From contig JASDFA010000020.1 in NCBI GenBank assembly GCA_035772735.1, positions 108,345,501 to 108,409,500 of the forward strand: a stretch of DNA of 64,000 bases, written 5' to 3'. The position numbers were made by a program, and so were the translations under genes. Of the stretch, positions 24,482 to 36,383 are shown piece by piece. Each line of letters opens with the position of its first letter. The first letter of the stretch is position 1. Source of the DNA: Datura wrightii (Eukaryota; Streptophyta; Magnoliopsida; Solanales; Solanaceae). The notes under the pieces were generated by a model. The model ran no database searches. It worked only from the letters and a program-made list of their open reading frames with translations, and was not told the DNA's origin.

Positions 24482-26738
24482 TGTCACGACCTGAGTTGAG
24501 ACCTGAATCGAGACTCGGAACCTAGAACCACGAATTTCTCCAAGCTAACCCATGGTACATACATAGCATTACTGAATAGCATAATTGATTAGAAATCAAC
24601 ATAAGCATGAATAAGCAAATGATTGAATGTCATGAGGCATAAATAAAAGGATAATATAACAATGCTGAGTTATAAGCTTAACATACTAAGTCTATGTTTG
24701 AAAAGCCTCTACTATCTAATGAGATATTGGGACAAGCCCCCAGCTAACTCCAAGTTTGACACTAAACTGACATAACAAGTCTAAAATAATAGATGTCCTC
24801 AGATGATGAGGAATCACCCAAAGCATAGGCTGAACTAGACTGATATGGGAGCAAGCTATCGGCAAGACTGAGCCGGATCACCTAAACCTATATCATGAAA
24901 CGGTATAGCATAGTGCATGCGCTCAGTACTTTGTATGTACTGAGTATGTAAGGTGAGTAAAACATGCTTAGTAAAATGTTATGTCAAATCATGCATATAA
25001 TTAAATAGATCATGAGAGTAAAGACTGCATGTTAAAGGCCATATCTGAGATATACATAATCATAAGCTAGTTATCATAACTGAACATAATGACCCAAGAT
25101 TTAAAAATAAAACTAATATGACTTTTCATGCTTAAAATCATAAGTAAAAGCCCATAACTGATCATTGAGTCAAACATGCTATAAAACGTAATATCATAAG
25201 TCATGAACATGAGTAACTGAAATTTTGAGAAATAATAGGAGACTCGTCATAATCAAAAACCACCATGTATGAGCGCATGATGATCCCACGTCTTGCCCAT
25301 GTGGAAGAGAGCCATCCTAAGCCTTGCCAAGGCAAACGATGAATAAGGTGTGATATCACAGTGTTCCCTTGAGTAGAGGAAGCACTCTCTTGAGAGGTCC
25401 CAAATATATACCTACATTGGCGCATAGTTTATCAGACCTTGGAACCTCGAAACCCTTGGCCTACTCGGTGCTAGAAATTACTCCCAAAATATGCATATTT
25501 CTCATATAATCATATTCTCAAAGCATAACTTAAATCTGAACATTAGGAGTCTTGACTCTAAGTCATACCATAAACTGCATTTGGAGTCTTGACTCCAAAT
25601 CATATCATAAACTAATCTTGTTAGCCTTGGCTAAAATCATAACAAGCACGGTTAACTTACATAGACTTTCCTAAATCATAAAATCATGCATACTTGAAAT
25701 AGAATTCATAAGTCAAAATCATGGATTCATAAGTTGAGAGTTTATACACATTCATGTATACTACATATCTCATCATGCTAGAAATTATGGGTCATAAACT
25801 TGAATTTTCATAAAACTTACATAATAGGGCGTAATTTCTAAAAACATGAAATCATGAATTTATAATCAAATTGAGTGTAAAATCTTCCAATTAGACTTAA
25901 ATCGTACATTAAAACATTAGGGAATTAGATTCATAAACATAGCATAGATAATTTCATAAAATTGGGTTAAAACTCTAAAAATCAGTACACTTAATTAGAA
26001 ACTTGAATTTATGAATTAGAGGGGAAATTTGGGCATGAGGGTGGAAAACAATCCCCCATTCATAGCCCTACATACCTAGGTAAAACTGATTTCCAAACTA
26101 GTCTTGAAAGCCCAAAAGAATTGAGGATTTTACTTTGATCTTGGAAGAGAACTTCAATACAATACATGCAAGGGAGCCTACTGAATTAGACTAGGCTAAA
26201 CCCTCTTAAAACACTTATTTTAAGGCTCAAAACAACATCATTAGGAGTTAGGAAGTTAGGGAATTATAAAAACACCCTTAATAAACCGACTAAAAAAATG
26301 ACCCTTCCAGTCCCAATGAGGGACTAGACGACTCGTTGGGTCAGTTGATGGCTTGTACGGTCTTCTTGTCACCACTAGCCGTAATTCCAACTTTTTTATC
26401 TTTTCCACTAATGAGTAACTTAACGAGTCATTAGGGACACACAACCTATTCCCTCAATCCGTTATAAACACTGAAAAATCAATCCTTTCTTCAAAACTAC
26501 ACATTTAGTGGGTCACAACATGACTTATGGTGTGAAATGATGACTCATCATCCCATCCGTCCTGTCTTCCGAAAAAATAACTTCTTCTACAAATTATCAC
26601 AATTTAAGAGGTCACCTAACAATCCGTAAAGTGACTTAACAAGTCACCTGATGAGTCGTTCTGTGACCTGGTGCAGATTTTCTCATTTTATTTGATTCAA
26701 CCCCCGGGTAAGATCTTAGGGACTTTTGGAGTGTTACA
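24482..26738 (-). repeat. TE-D LTR, right copy (5' LTR of the element)
   Basis: Begins TGTCACGACCTGAG and ends GGAGTGTTACA. The palindrome-type cluster is at about 26320-26670 (ACGACTCGTTGG, ACGAGTCATTAGG, GATGAGTCGTTC). The target duplication is presumably TGTCC (26739-26743). Its partner is off the left edge, so it cannot be confirmed here. Confidence 0.9.
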
Positions 26739-28058
26739 TGTCCGAGGTGATCATTTGGATGAGCATATGAGTGGGAGCGGGTACCATGCCGATACAGTAC
26801 ATGGATTTATAGAGTCCTCTACATTTCATGACTGGTAGGGCAGAAATAAGACCCTCTAACATATGTGTACAGTGTGTGTCATTTAGATGTGTTCAATCCT
26901 GTGTGACAGATATCTGTATAGGTATGTTATGATATGTATACAATTGTGTGACAGTGATTAGTACATGTATATTAAGATATACATACTGTTGTGTGACATA
27001 GATTGGTATAGCTATATTATGATATACATACGACTGCGTGACAGAGATCTATGACAAGTATTATACTGATATCTGTACAAACATTCGATGATATGAATTT
27101 TAAGATGACACCGTGTGTCCAGTGTGCATTTGATTTGTTTCTTATTTGTGTCTTCCTATATTGTAAGCCTTGATGTTTGATGAATTTATTTGTTCAAGGA
27201 AAAATGGTTGTATTCAACTTTGTTAGTTAATGTGTTTATTTGCTATTTCTGGGTTGATCCTGACTGTGGGAATGAAACTAATAATTGTGATAAGATTAAA
27301 AATGAAAATATGTATATTTACTCGAGTGTAGATTGCTATAGCTTTTGAATTATATTAGAACTTGTTTAATTGATGAAGTTCTGAAAAATAGAGGTTGCCA
27401 ACAAAGTCGAGCTAGTGTCTAGAGTAGTACCGCTGCAGCGGTGGGATTTTTGTTGCGGCACGACTGTTGCAACTATCAAGTTACCACTACCACATGGCCT
27501 AGACAGAATTTAGGCTAGCCCTTATGGATAACCTCAGTAGTGAAAAAGGGATGTAGTGCTAAATGACTGGGTTAATTAGAGATTAAGTTATTTGTTGGAT
27601 TAATTTTGAAGTTGCATGTTAAAAACTGATTTATTGATTGCATATTAATTTCATGCTATTGCAATAACTAATTCAATAAGTCGATGATGGTAGAAGTACA
27701 CGTGGTGTATTGATACTACCTTTCTAACCTTTTTGGGTGTAGGTTGTGGAAGGTGATTTGCAGTCTCATGATTCGCGTGACGATACTCACCATCAACTTC
27801 TTCATTCTCTTTGCAAGTGAAGTTGCGTCTTCTTTTTATTTTCTAGTAATTTGAATAGAGCTCTTGTATCTTTCTAGATTAGATCCTGGGAGAGTCATGG
27901 GTTCTTGAGGGATTTTACTGTGAGATTTAAAACATTGTTGATTTATGTAAGCTAATCAGAAATTCTCGATATTTTGATATGTTGTTCAAAATGGGATTCT
28001 CCTATCGAGCTAGAGTCAATGTAGGTGCCCCCATGACCCACCCATTTGGGTTGTGCCA
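26739..28058 (+). repeat. TE-E 5' LTR, 3' part
   Basis: Left boundary is the TE-D insertion point; TGTCC and the next bases align with the 3' LTR near 32536. It contains the 45-bp tandem repeat, then AT-rich sequence, a dyad CCGCTGCAGCGG (27431-27442), and ends TTGTGCCA before the primer site. Confidence 0.65.
26901..27065. repeat. 45-bp tandem repeat, about 3.5 copies
   Basis: Units start with GTGTGACAG-like words at 26901, 26946, 26991 and 27036, an exact 45-bp period. Each unit ends with a GATAT..TATAC palindromic segment. Units differ by several bases. Confidence 0.92.
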
Positions 28059-28060
28059 AG

Positions 28061-28073
28061 TTTGTATCAGAGC
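28061..28073 (+). other. TE-E primer binding site, initiator Met tRNA type
   Basis: TTTGTATCAGAGC, one difference from TGGTATCAGAGC, two or three bases after the LTR end TTGTGCCA. It sets the element's direction as +. Confidence 0.75.
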
Positions 28074-28849
28074 GTCTAGGTTACCGATATCACAAGTACA
28101 AGAGCAATGTCAAGTAGAGTCTTGTGGATTAGTATGTAAATGTCCGCATCTAATCTTGGGGGAGCTATGAGGCATTTAGGAAGTTGTCGCTTTAATTCTT
28201 TCCAATCATGCTGACTGAGTATGTTATCCTACTATGTTAAGTCCAATTGGTATCTGAAAAATCCCAATTGATATTTTGACGGGCTCAATTGGTATCTATA
28301 AGATTCAAGTTAGTATCTGGTAGTGTAGCCATGTTGACGTGTGAATTGATAATGAAGTGTGAAATGTTAGTGGTGTAAAAATATTGGTGGAAAAAGGAGA
28401 TCAATGTTGACTGGGTCGACAAATATCCCTATATGAGTTCTGCTTAGTGAGTTTCACTGCAACAAGGTGTGTTTTGATGTAGCGAGAAGGGACCACTATA
28501 ATGGGTCCGCTGTAGTGGAAAAATGACCGTTGTGCTCCTAGTAAGAATCCAATTCCCCTGTTTTGAAAAAAATTTCAATTATGTCAAAGGTGGTTAATCG
28601 AGCATATGTGTATATGAAAACTGGTATTTATATAACCATGGGGACAAAACATGGTCAATGTCATTCAAATGCCCCAACAGGAACCCATTTACCAAAAATA
28701 GAGAAAAATAGAAAATAATCCAACAATGAGCAAAAAGAGAAATTTTTCAACATTTGGCCCATTAAGACTAAGGAAATATCTGAGCTAATGGAGGAAAACA
28801 TAAGGTAGATGCATTATGGCCCTAACTAGCTTGAAGCCTCATCACTGTT

Positions 28850-29360
28850 GTATCAGGGTCATTGACCTTTCGTCCTTGCCACCACTGAAGAAGGAGTACT
28901 CTGGGACATCTATCGAGGACAACTAGGGAACCTTGAGGCTTGGAAGGATGCAACAAATCTTCTTCACCCCCTTCCACATGCGGACAAAAAGCTTGTCACA
29001 TGATCGCATTTTATTCTTCTCCTTCTCCAGATCCTTGGAGAGCCTAATATGGACTTGGGCTAATGAGGCAACAACTCCTTATAAGACCTCGGAGTCCACA
29101 ACATCACTAGATAATGCACCTCTCGAGTTTGCAATCTGGGTAACCCACCCAGTAACTCCCACATAGATCAGCTTATATCCATTGGAAGGGTCTAGTGAGC
29201 CTGGTGGAACCAGCCCCATAATCGCCAGGGACATCACTATCATCCTCTGAGTCAACTTTCCTCTTCTTCCTGCCCCTTTTAGGCACATCTTTCACCCTCA
29301 AGGGATTGAAGGGCGCATCACACCCCAGCATGTAGTCCTTTACCTCCTTGCGCACACCAG
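28850..29360 (-). pseudogene. Unrecognised antisense ORF in TE-E
   Basis: The minus strand shows MRKEVKDYMLGCDAPFNPL, then a basic-acidic patch (RGRKKRKVDSEDDSD) like a nuclear-localisation plus acidic stretch. After a frame change it reads GYKLIYVGVTGWVTQIANS and a charged, helix-prone part (RLSKDLEKEKNKMRSCDKLF, near 29020). I do not recognise the family. It is opposite in direction to the primer site. It resembles genes carried by non-autonomous LTR elements, but this is a guess. Confidence 0.4.
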
Positions 29361-30338
29361 CCTACCGACAAAGCATAATGATGAGAGAGGGAAATAGAAG
29401 ATTCGCCTCACTCTGGGATCAAAAAAATTTAGACCACCACCCTACCACTTCTAGTGCAAAACCTCATGAAAGAAAAGTCTATAGCACGCAGATAATGATT
29501 ATGATCACTTGAATAAACATAAGTACTAGTAACATGATTCAATAATCTACCCCTATTAAGAGCAAAAAAAAAGAATCTTTCCCGCCCCATAATTCAACTC
29601 TAATCCATGCAGAAAGGCATGCACAAGCATTGTAGAGTAAGTAAAACAATAAAGTTGTGGGGATAAGAATTACCTATGAAATCGAAGGGAATCGCGAATG
29701 AATCGGGGAGGATTTGGGGAAAAGTTGGAATGAAAATGTGAGAATGAACCAAAAATTGTCCTTTCTACTTCTTAATCTATAATCTCGGTTTCACTGCAGT
29801 GGATAGATTTTAATTGCTACCGTTGCGGTAAAAAGGCACCACTGCAGTGGGTAGGTCCATTGCAGTGATATATCTGAGGGTGCAAATTCCTACGAGGGTT
29901 AGAAAATATCCCGAGTACCTGATAAAGGGAGCTTTATGGAGGATGGTGATAACATGGGGGTTTTATGAGCAATAAGTATGCGATTGTGGGTTACAGTTAA
30001 GGAATGTGGGAGACCCAGGATTAAACCGGTCGATTCGAGTGTGAAAATAGCTAGTAGAAGCGGCGTATGTGGGACTCTTTCCTAGTTGTGAATGCGAGGA
30101 TAGGAGAATTAAATTCGTGCAACATGTCTATGTAGTACTCCTATTAGCATTGTAGGACCTCAAAAAGGGGGTCTGGTAAAGTTTCAGTTAAATCCAACAA
30201 TGATGGCGATAAGACCGTGGTAGAAAGGGTATAACCATAATTATGATCCCATATGGATTTGGACTATGATGCGATAGAAAGCCCCTACATATCTTGTGAA
30301 GCCATTTGGGCATGAACGGTTATTTAATTGGTATATGA
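29361..30338. other. TE-E internal region, non-coding
   Basis: No usable ORF. A cluster of CACTGCAGTG words (29785-29870) includes the 12-bp palindrome CCACTGCAGTGG (29841-29852). On the minus strand a TTATAGATTAAG box (about 29765-29776) and a pyrimidine-rich leader follow toward the antisense ORF, ending at a possible 5' splice site (ATAGGTAATTC, near 29670). This looks like a promoter and leader for that ORF. Confidence 0.4.
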
Positions 30339-32671
30339 TGTAATGACCCATCGATCGTTATAGAGCCTCGATGACATTGGCGTAAGGATTTATTTTTTGG
30401 GTCTAGATTATTTTCTCAGAATAAGAGATTATTTTATTAATTGACATAATGGGTAGAAAAAAATTGGTTGGCCCAAGAGGCTGGACTGCCATGACGAATG
30501 ATCCTTCACCGCAGCGGGATTGCTGCAGTAGAAATGTACCGCTACAGCAGACGACGCCAGGTAGAAAGTCAATTTAAGTCAGAATTTTAGGGTTTCTACC
30601 CCATTATTTTGAGGCATGAACTTTGAGAGATGAAGGGAGATTTTCTAAGGGCTAAGAAATTTCTCCTTCTAATGAGTTCTAGGTTTTCTCTCCCACATTC
30701 GAATCCCTAACACCCCAGAATCGAAGAGTAGTCACTAATGGTGAATTCCTAGCTAAGAACCTAGGCTTGTGAAAATTAAGGATAGGATTATGGGAATGAT
30801 TTGGTGTAGATACCTAAGCCTAAAAAATAATAAATTAACACTTTCTAGGGTGAATATGATTGTAGAACATTGTTTTTGTGATAGCTTGGGAGCCAGAATT
30901 TGGTGAATTTGGAACCCTTAACCTTAAAAACTTATTTAAGAGGGTTAGAGGAGTAAAAACTCCATGAACTAGGTTGTAATGATCATCGTAGATTTGGGTT
31001 ATGATAATTTAGCCTGTGATTGTCTAATTAGACATGTAAATAACGAGTAGAATGTTGTGGGTTGAGTTCCCAAATCCTTGAATCGAAGAAGTACATTGTT
31101 GATTGGTTCCTTAATGTCTTATTTCTAGACTTTGAATATTCGAAGGCATTGAGAAAAGTCAAAGCTCCTGCAGATTAGCTGGATATTCTAGTTCTGTGAT
31201 TGAAGTAGATTATGGCTTACCTTTGTGTTAGACTATAATTAGTGAATCGTATACGTTTGTACTATTGATTTACATTGGATGAGGGTAGAGGGGTCATAAA
31301 TATGATAATGTGATAAAATAACTGTAGTGACATTACTATAATATTGGAGAATTAATCTTAAGTATGAGAACATGTGGGAAGTGAAACCTAGTTTATAATT
31401 AATAGTGGGGTGCACTCTTGATGTGACGTTCTTAATAAAATACTCTTGATGCGATGTTCTTGATAAAATACTCTTGATGTGATGTTATTGATTGTATTTT
31501 TTGATGGTTTAATCTTGGTTGTATAATCTTGGATAGATGATCATAATAGTATGAATAAAGGAGAGAAGTGAGGTGATCAAACTTAGTTTGGGTTATATGA
31601 GCTTGATGTAGCAATTTAATTTGTTATGAAAAAAAATATAAGCTAGTAATAAAAATTAACTAGCTTAAAATGAATTTGAGGTAACGAATGTATGGGTATT
31701 TGTGAGAGCCCATAGTAGCAAGGTTGAGTAATTAAATCTAGGTGGTGTTGAAATGATTATTATGCGTTAACAAACTTTCTTGGTGAATGAATATGTTATA
31801 GGGATAATGATTGGCCCGAGTAAGTTGTCTTGGAATGGGACTAATATAAACAATATGTTGATCAATATTGAAAGAACCTGATTATCTGATAGATCCTTAT
31901 GTGAGAGGGTCGGAAAGGTTGAACCGTGGAATTGTGAAGGTTACCTTGTCCACTTTATTATTGTGATAGATGATGCGAGACTTGGCTAATTAATATATAA
32001 CTAGAAAGATAACAGGTTATGGTTATGAGGAGTCAACTCTAATTGAGAATTTATACAAGTGATGAATCGCTAAATATGATTAGTTTGTCTTTCGGATGCT
32101 TATTTTGATAGAGGTAATGATGATTTAGTTATGTAATGTGAATGAACTCTGAGATAAATAAATGTTGGTTGTTGTTGTGAAATTTAAGTGCAATTGTAAT
32201 AATCAATGTGAACTTATGAGGCGTTATATGTATTGACTAAATTAATAACATGTTGAATTATATTGATGGTCTTTTATTTATATATCTTTTTGAATTGTCA
32301 TATCAGTTGACTAAATGAAATGCATGATAAGTTATGCTGATAAATGTTGGTTGATATATCCCTCTAAGTTGTCATATGAGTTGACTGATTTTATAAGAAT
32401 ATTGGATGTTAATGAATGATGGATAATAAGTTCTTATCCTGAGATAAGTGGCTCGGATCTGAAGTGAGTATCCAATCGAGCGTGAATGAAATTGGTCGAG
32501 CATATATATATACTTGGAGATGAGTGGCTTGTGTCTAAGGTAAGCATCTGGACAAGCAGATGAGTGGGAGCGGGTACCATGCCAGTATAAGACATGGGTT
32601 TCTAGAGTCCCATGCAGATAATAACTAGAAGGGCAGAAATAAGACCCTTTGGCATGTGTATACAGTGGACT
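30339..32671 (+). repeat. TE-E 3' LTR, 3'-truncated
   Basis: Begins TGTAATGACCCATCGATCG, a common gypsy LTR start style. It holds a GC-dyad cluster (CGCAGCGG, CTGCAGTAG, CCGCTACAGCAG; 30500-30545), a long AT-rich middle, a 28-bp tandem repeat, and the block shared with the 5' LTR (from about 32530). It stops at about 32671, where the 5' LTR would continue for more than 1 kb. Confidence 0.7.
31414..31490. repeat. 28-bp tandem repeat, about 2.7 copies
   Basis: Units beginning ACTCTTGATG at 31414, 31442 and 31470, an exact 28-bp period, with G/A and T/C differences. It lies in the TE-E 3' LTR. Confidence 0.9.
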
Positions 32672-33489
32672 AAACAACTAATGACCCGTCCTTTTGGTTG
32701 TTGGTTCTGCCAGGTTCAAGTTTTATTTCGGTAGTTCGGGGGTATTTTGGAAAAATCCTATGCTTCAAACTCCTATGTGACGTCGTTTTATGCTTGTTTA
32801 TGGTTAGATTAAAGGGTTTAACTTAGCCTAAATCCCCATTCCCTTCAAACATCTGTAGGTTTAAGATTCTCTCTCAAGTCAAGCTAGGGTTCATCATCTC
32901 CTTCATCTCTAGGGTCTTCAAAATAAGATAGGGAATCATGTACCCAGGTATGTAGGGTTATGAATGGGGGATTCCTTCCACTCCCATGCCCTTTTCAAGC
33001 TAAATTCCATGATCTCCATTCTTCAAGTTTCAAATTGGAAATTTCTAGGGTTAGAACCAAATTGAATGAAACTCCATGATCCTATTATGATTTCAAATTC
33101 CTTATGATTCAAATGATGTTTTATGGTTATGCTACATGTTTTCTACAAGAATTTCTCATGAATCTATATTTTCAAGCTATGATGATTTTTCTCAGTTACG
33201 TATGAATTTATGGATTTCAATCTTATGAATCTATTTTTTCAAGATATGGCTATTTATTCAAGTATGCATGATTTTTTATGAATCCCAAGTTTAGGTATCA
33301 TGGTCGTTCATTGACATTGTTGTCATGTCTATTTTAAGTATGTAAAGATATTATAAATTCATGATTTAAACTAACCCATGTAAAACCTATGCTTAATGAT
33401 TATGATTTAAACTAGTCCATGCAAAACCTATGCTTATGGATTCATGATTTAAACTAGCCCATGTAAAGATATTATGAATTCATGAACTG
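32672..33489 (+). mobile_element. TE-F: LTR fragment of a chromovirus-like element
   Basis: Starts abruptly within TE-E LTR. AATGACCCGTCCTTTTGG near 32680 resembles an LTR start. The stretch ACCCAGGTATGTAGGGTTATGAATG (32942 on) and the AT-rich part after it match the central part of TE-A, TE-G and TE-H LTRs. It has neither end intact and no ORF. Confidence 0.6.
33363..33485. repeat. 41-42-bp tandem repeat, about 3 copies
   Basis: Units starting GATTTAAACTA at 33363, 33404 and 33446, within the LTR fragment. Bases vary between units (CCCATG, TCCATG). Confidence 0.9.
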
Positions 33490-33690
33490 AATTCATGAAA
33501 CATACACGCATGCTAAGACATGAAAGGAACTGAAAGACATGAACTTGACATGAAACGGAATAGAGTACTAAGGAGGAAACCGCTACCTCATGCTGGAATT
33601 GAGCTAGAAGGGAAAAGATGTCGGTATCTAGACATCATATCCTCTTTGTATTCCCATGTAGCTCCCTCAACTAGCTGATTTTATTCATGT
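33490..33690 (-). pseudogene. Chromodomain-end fragment of a TE-D-like element, minus strand
   Basis: About 200 bases that match 18650-18846 of TE-D: the non-coding run before the pol end, the GGAAAAGATG block and the reverse of the last chromodomain codons (CCATGTAGCTCCCTCAA, near 33655). It ends within the chromodomain. It is in opposite orientation to the fragment on its left and to TE-G on its right, so this is a rearrangement scar. Confidence 0.75.
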
Positions 33691-33713
33691 CTCCCAAGCT
33701 CATGCAAGCATAC

Positions 33714-36172
33714 TGTAATACCCCAAAATTCCCTAAGACTAGACTCGGGATTGAAAATGTGATTGGCAGAAAAGTGGGAAATTTTGCCTCTGAACAAGTC
33801 ATAAAACGACTCGTTAGAAGTTACCACGAGTTGTGGTAAGACTCATGTAAGCAATCAGTAGAAATCTTGGCCAAAGGATGACTCAAGGAATGATTAGTTA
33901 TGGGGAAGAACGACCTATTAAGTTCCACATCGTGAGACAACATTCCAGTTTTCCCAAAACCAATGAGTCAAGTAACGGCTCATCACATCAAGTGTTGAAT
34001 CATCCTGATGAGTCATTAAGTAAAGTTCAAAAAAGTTCAACATTTGATTCAGTGGCAACGGAAGGGTACTATGACCCATTAGAATGAGTAACAACTTGGG
34101 GTATAGACCTATTGGGGGAAATTCCATAGGCTAAGTATATATGGATAGTAGTAATGATGGGTGGAAGTAACATGTCATTGTGATGGGTAAAGACTTGTCC
34201 AATCTAGTCATGGTTTAAAGATCAAAGATTGGGGGAAAAGTGGAGGGTTGCAACGAGCGATGCAACGAGTTGTGGCAACGAAGGACGACTCATTGTATGA
34301 GTCGTGGTACTTGGCAGTGTGATTGTTCCTGTGAAATTAGTAAGGGTATTTTCATAATTCCTAAGTTCCTAAGTTCTAAACTATGTCATTTTAAGCTCTG
34401 AAAGAAGTGTATTAAGGGGAACCTATTACAATTCATTCAACACCCATGCATGCAAGTTTAGAAGTTCCCCTTTGAAGATCAAGCCAGAAATCCCTCAAAT
34501 TCTATTCCAAATTTCATGGGCTTTCAAAGTCAAGTTGAGATTCAACTTATCCAGGTATGTAGGGCTATGAATGAAAGTTTTCTTTCATTTTCACGCCCAA
34601 ATTTCTCCTCAAGTTCATGAATTCAAGTCTTAATTCAAAGTTATGATATTACGGGGTTTTAACCCATTTTTACAAAATTCTCTATAATTTTTTTATGGGT
34701 CAATTACCTTCATTTTTCAAAGCATGTTTTAAGATTCAAGGGAAGATTTTATATACAAATTAATTAGAAATTCATGATTTCAAGTTTTAAAAAAGTTATG
34801 CCTAATTATCCAAGTTTCATGAATAGTCATGTTTATGATCCATGATTTAAAGTATGATGAGATATATTACATGAATGAATGCTTAAAAATTACCCATGTG
34901 GAATCTATGATTTTGACTTATGAAGTCTATTTCAAGTATGCATGATTTTATGATTTGAGCAAGCCAACACAAATTACATATATTTCATGCTTTAGTTCAA
35001 ATTTATGTGATTAGCTTACCATATAGGTTTGGATTCAATACTCCCTATATCATCTTATGATATGTTCGGAGCTAGGACTCTCCATGTTCAAATTTCAGAC
35101 TATACAAGTAAATTATGGTTTCAGCTTTATTGAAAATGATGGGAGCATTATCCATATTTTTGGAAGTAGTGTCTAGCAGAAAGTAGGCTTGGTGTTCCAA
35201 GGTTCCCAAGTCTCAAAACTACCCAACGTAGGTATATTTATATTTGAGACATCTCAAGAGAGTTTTTCCTACCCGACGGAGGGCCTTCAGCTTGATATCA
35301 GTATCATGGTAGTGTCCTTAGCCCTGAAAAGGTTTTGGATGGCTCTGGCCACTTGAGTGTGATAGTTGGGGTATTATATAAGATCTATCATGATGGTGTC
35401 GGTTATGGTGAGTCTCCCATTATTCCTCATAATTTTAGTTGTTCATGTTTATTACTTGTGATATTATGTTTTATAGCAGGTTTGACCCAATGATCATATT
35501 AAAAGATTTCATTATGATTTCAACTATGAAAATTCATATGATTATTATTTTAGCTTTGGATCATTCTATTCAGATATGATATTCATCTTATGATTTTACA
35601 TGATTTAGATTCAGATTTCAGCATGCAGTCCCTACTCTCATGATCTTATGATTTATATTTATATACATGATTTCAGTTAACAGTTACTCAGCATATTTAC
35701 TTACCTTGCATACTCAATATATTTCAAGTAATGATTGCATACTCTATGTTGTGTTATTTCATGATACAGGTCCAAGTGATCAGACTCAGTTCCACCATTA
35801 GCTCAGCTTCCCCCCAGTCCAGTTCAGTTCCCACTATGGTGAGTCCTCATTTTTCTGGGGACCTTCAGCTTAGTACTTGATTATGTTATCTTAGTTTTCA
35901 GACTTTAGCGAGCTAGTTGGGGATATTATCCCATCAGCTCGTCAGACATTACTAGAGGCTTATCAGACATTATGTAGACTATCAGCTTTGTCGAGTATTG
36001 ACTCTATATTATGTTGTTACGTCATTCGAACTTCCTCTTATTCATGTTTCATTTATCAGATTCCATTTAATGTATGTTCTTTAGTTATTATATTCATTCC
36101 ATAGATTGACTTGGAGCCATTCATGGTTCTAGGTCCCATGTCCCGATCTAGGATCCAGCTCGGGTCGTGAAA
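33714..36172 (+). repeat. TE-G 5' LTR
   Basis: Starts TGTAATACCCCAAAATTCC, ends GGGTCGTGAAA (GTGACA in relatives). It is 2459 bp. Palindrome cluster at about 33790-34315 (ACGACTCGTTAG, GATGAGTCATT, ACGAGTTGTGG), then the conserved TAAGGGTATTTTC box near 34340. Open frames within it, such as 33878-34087, have no family resemblance. Confidence 0.9.
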
Positions 36173-36176
36173 AATG

Positions 36177-36188
36177 TGATATTAGAGA
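36177..36188 (+). other. TE-G primer binding site, degraded
   Basis: TGATATTAGAGA against TGGTATCAGAGC, three differences, at the expected distance after the LTR. Confidence 0.75.
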
Positions 36189-36383
36189 AAAGGTTTAGAG
36201 TGTCCTAGGGTGTCAGAAATCCACATTTAGTAGAGTCTTTTTCCATGGTTGTGAAGCACGCCACACTTACAGGGGAGAGGCTACCAGATATTTTAGGAAA
36301 TTTCCCTTCTTTCATGATCTAAGTCGTGCGATGAAGTATCTCTCTATCCTTCTAACTCGGGCTATATGCGATTGCAGAAATAT

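Larger units (their letters stand above)
17007..26738 (-). mobile_element. TE-D: Ty3/gypsy chromovirus, minus strand, outer LTR split by TE-B
   Basis: Left LTR remnant 17007-18526, internal 18527-24481, right LTR 24482-26738 (2257 bp). The left LTR matches the right one only from the point corresponding to about 25210, so its first ~720 bp must lie on the far side of TE-B, off the window. The primer site at 24466-24477 is a mutated initiator-Met type. At the right end the LTR closes GTGTTACA followed by TGTCC and then TE-E LTR sequence. Coding regions are heavily decayed. Confidence 0.88.
26739..32671 (+). mobile_element. TE-E: LTR element with antisense internal ORF, interrupted by TE-D
   Basis: The 5' LTR remnant 26739-28058 and the 3' LTR 30339-32671 share the block AGTGGGAGCGGGTACCATGCC (26769; 32562) and its flanks. 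The primer site TTTGTATCAGAGC at about 28061-28073 follows the left LTR. The internal region is only ~2.3 kb and has no gag-pol; instead a decayed ORF lies on the minus strand. The beginning of the 5' LTR lies beyond TE-D, off the window. The 3' LTR is cut at about 32671. Confidence 0.7.

Noticed and set aside
33878..34087. 69-codon frame in the TE-G LTR, with an overlapping one on the other strand
   Set aside because: It lies in the dyad cluster of the LTR and is not conserved in the LTRs of TE-A, H or L.
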